Program-made: the position numbers and the translations under genes
From: an uncultured Planctomycetaceae bacterium
Lineage (GTDB): Bacteria > Planctomycetota > Planctomycetia > Planctomycetales > Planctomycetaceae
NCBI GenBank assembly: GCA_937975745.1
Contig: CALJUK010000675.1
Location: 1-6,893 of the forward strand
Reading direction: 5' to 3'
Length of the DNA stretch: 6,893 nt
Notes under the pieces: generated by a model
Told to the model about the DNA's origin: nothing
Database searches by the model: none
What the model saw: the letters and a program-made list of their open reading frames with translations, nothing else
In this document: positions 5,928 to 6,893 of the stretch, one piece after another
Layout: every line of letters begins with the position of its first letter
Position numbering within the stretch: position 1 is the stretch's first letter

Positions 5928-6866
5928 TCAGAGAGAGTCCTCTCGGCGGTGTGTCAGCGGGCGACAGATTGTTCGCCCCAAAGAAGCCGCAGCGAGACGG
6001 AGCATGTCAAACTTGGTGACGACCGGGCGTCGCTCCAGAACTCGGTAGCCCATCGTCTCGATTCGTTCGAGAATCCGCAACCCTCCTCCGGCGAACAGTT
6101 CGATACTCAAACCGAGCCGCCCCGACAGACGCTCCGCCAGCGGCCGACCAGCCAGAAGGAACTCTCGAGCCCGCGCTACTTCAAACCGCATCATCTCCTG
6201 GAAAGCCTCATTGGTTTCCCGAAGCTGAAGTTGCTCCTGTCCGTAACCAAACCGGTGGAGATCTTCCAACGGAAGATAAATTCGGCCCAGATCGAGATCA
6301 CGACTGACGTCCTGCCAGAAGTTGGCCAATTGGAGTCCAGTGCAAACCGAGTCCGAGTCCCGGATGTTTTCGTCCGACGCCTGCTCGAAGACGGCCAGTA
6401 CTAATCGTCCGACGGGATTGGCACTCCGACGGCAGTAGTCGACCAGACGGGCGAAGTCCTCGTAACGGGTGACGCGCTGGTCCTGCTCGAAGGCAGACAG
6501 CAGATCCGCAAATAAAGTGATCGGCAGGTCGAACCGGCTAATGGTCGGCTGCAATGCCACAAAAACCGGGTGCGTGACCCGTCCGGCGTAGCAGGCTTCC
6601 AGTTCACTCCGCCACCACGCGAGGAGTTCGCAGGCCCGGTCAGGGCTGCCGGCTTCGTCTCCCAGGTCGTCGGCCCAGCGGCAGTACGCATAGATATTGA
6701 ACAGATGCTGCCGGGTTCGGCGGGGAAGGAGTACCGAGGCGATGGGAAAGTTCTCGTAATGGCCCATCGCCAGGGATCGGCAGTACCGCTCGGCGTCGCG
6801 CAGCGGTGGCGGCTCCGGGTGACGACCCGGTCCGAACCGTTCCAATTCTGCGATAATCGTCGACAT
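5928..6866 (-). CDS. hpnC: Hydroxysqualene synthase HpnC
   Basis: A 312-residue squalene/phytoene synthase family enzyme that in the HpnCDE route converts presqualene diphosphate to hydroxysqualene. The YENFPIAS block (37-44) is the hallmark of HpnC as opposed to HpnD or CrtB. The first Asp motif is DDLGDE (66-71, D66-x3-D70) after YAYCRWA. The second is QDVSRD (185-190, D186-x3-D190) within NFWQDV...GRIYLP, and NFWQDV is again HpnC-like. Both metal-binding motifs are intact, and length is slightly above the family norm because of a C-terminal extension. The ATG at 6864-6866 follows a purine-rich stretch ending in GGTGAG. It is the first gene of the pair with hpnD, from which it differs widely in sequence despite sharing the fold and an HPVF motif (99-102 here, 84-87 in HpnD). 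Any promoter lies beyond the window edge at 6893. Confidence 0.9.
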   Translation of the reverse strand: MSTIIAELERFGPGRHPEPPPLRDAERYCRSLAMGHYENFPIASVLLPRRTRQHLFNIYAYCRWADDLGDEAGSPDRACELLAWWRSELEACYAGRVTHPVFVALQPTISRFDLPITLFADLLSAFEQDQRVTRYEDFARLVDYCRRSANPVGRLVLAVFEQASDENIRDSDSVCTGLQLANFWQDVSRDLDLGRIYLPLEDLHRFGYGQEQLQLRETNEAFQEMMRFEVARAREFLLAGRPLAERLSGRLGLSIELFAGGGLRILERIETMGYRVLERRPVVTKFDMLRLAAASLGRTICRPLTHRREDSL

Positions 6867-6893
6867 CTCACCGTTCTTTCTTTGCCGATTGCT

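Noticed and set aside
5227..6048. 273-residue plus-strand open frame across hpnD and hpnC
   Set aside because: It runs antisense through both hpn genes and their intergenic gap, and its Arg/Pro/Ser-rich product resembles nothing known.

Overview
The window reads as an ordinary chromosomal stretch of a high-GC bacterium, most likely a member of the Planctomycetota. This is an inference from four things: the neighbouring HpnC/HpnD-type squalene synthases, a proline-rich single-domain SppA, an ECF sigma factor paired with a membrane zinc-finger anti-sigma factor, and a secreted low-complexity protein ending in a YHS-like domain. There are six convincing protein genes, no RNA genes, no CRISPR array and no mobile element.

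Layout. Positions 34-1589 (+) hold an ECF sigma factor and, 77 bases later, a ZAS-type membrane anti-sigma factor. The gap between them contains a perfect 20-bp tandem duplication that carries the ribosome-binding site of the anti-sigma gene. Positions 1590-1863 are a convergent gap. Positions 1864-2901 (-) encode an SppA-type S49 protease. Positions 2902-3234 are a divergent intergenic region that could hold the promoters of sppA and of the next gene. Positions 3235-4839 (+) encode a secreted 534-residue protein with a duplicated 24-residue motif, a Met-Pro-rich segment, an Ala-Pro-Lys linker, a YHS-like domain and a C-terminal partial copy of that domain. A strong intrinsic terminator (4912-4957) follows it. 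Positions 4997-6866 (-) hold hpnC then hpnD in transcription order.

How the genes work together. The sigma/anti-sigma pair should form a signal-responsive transcription switch whose signal and regulon are not visible here. HpnC and HpnD should carry out the first two of the three steps from farnesyl diphosphate to squalene, which feeds hopanoids and, in some planctomycetes, C30 carotenoids. The third enzyme, HpnE, is not in the window. SppA and the YHS protein are envelope proteins that share a divergent intergenic region, but no functional link between them can be shown. I see no clear novel multi-gene system. The observations most worth checking are the duplicated ribosome-binding-site repeat and the architecture of the YHS protein.
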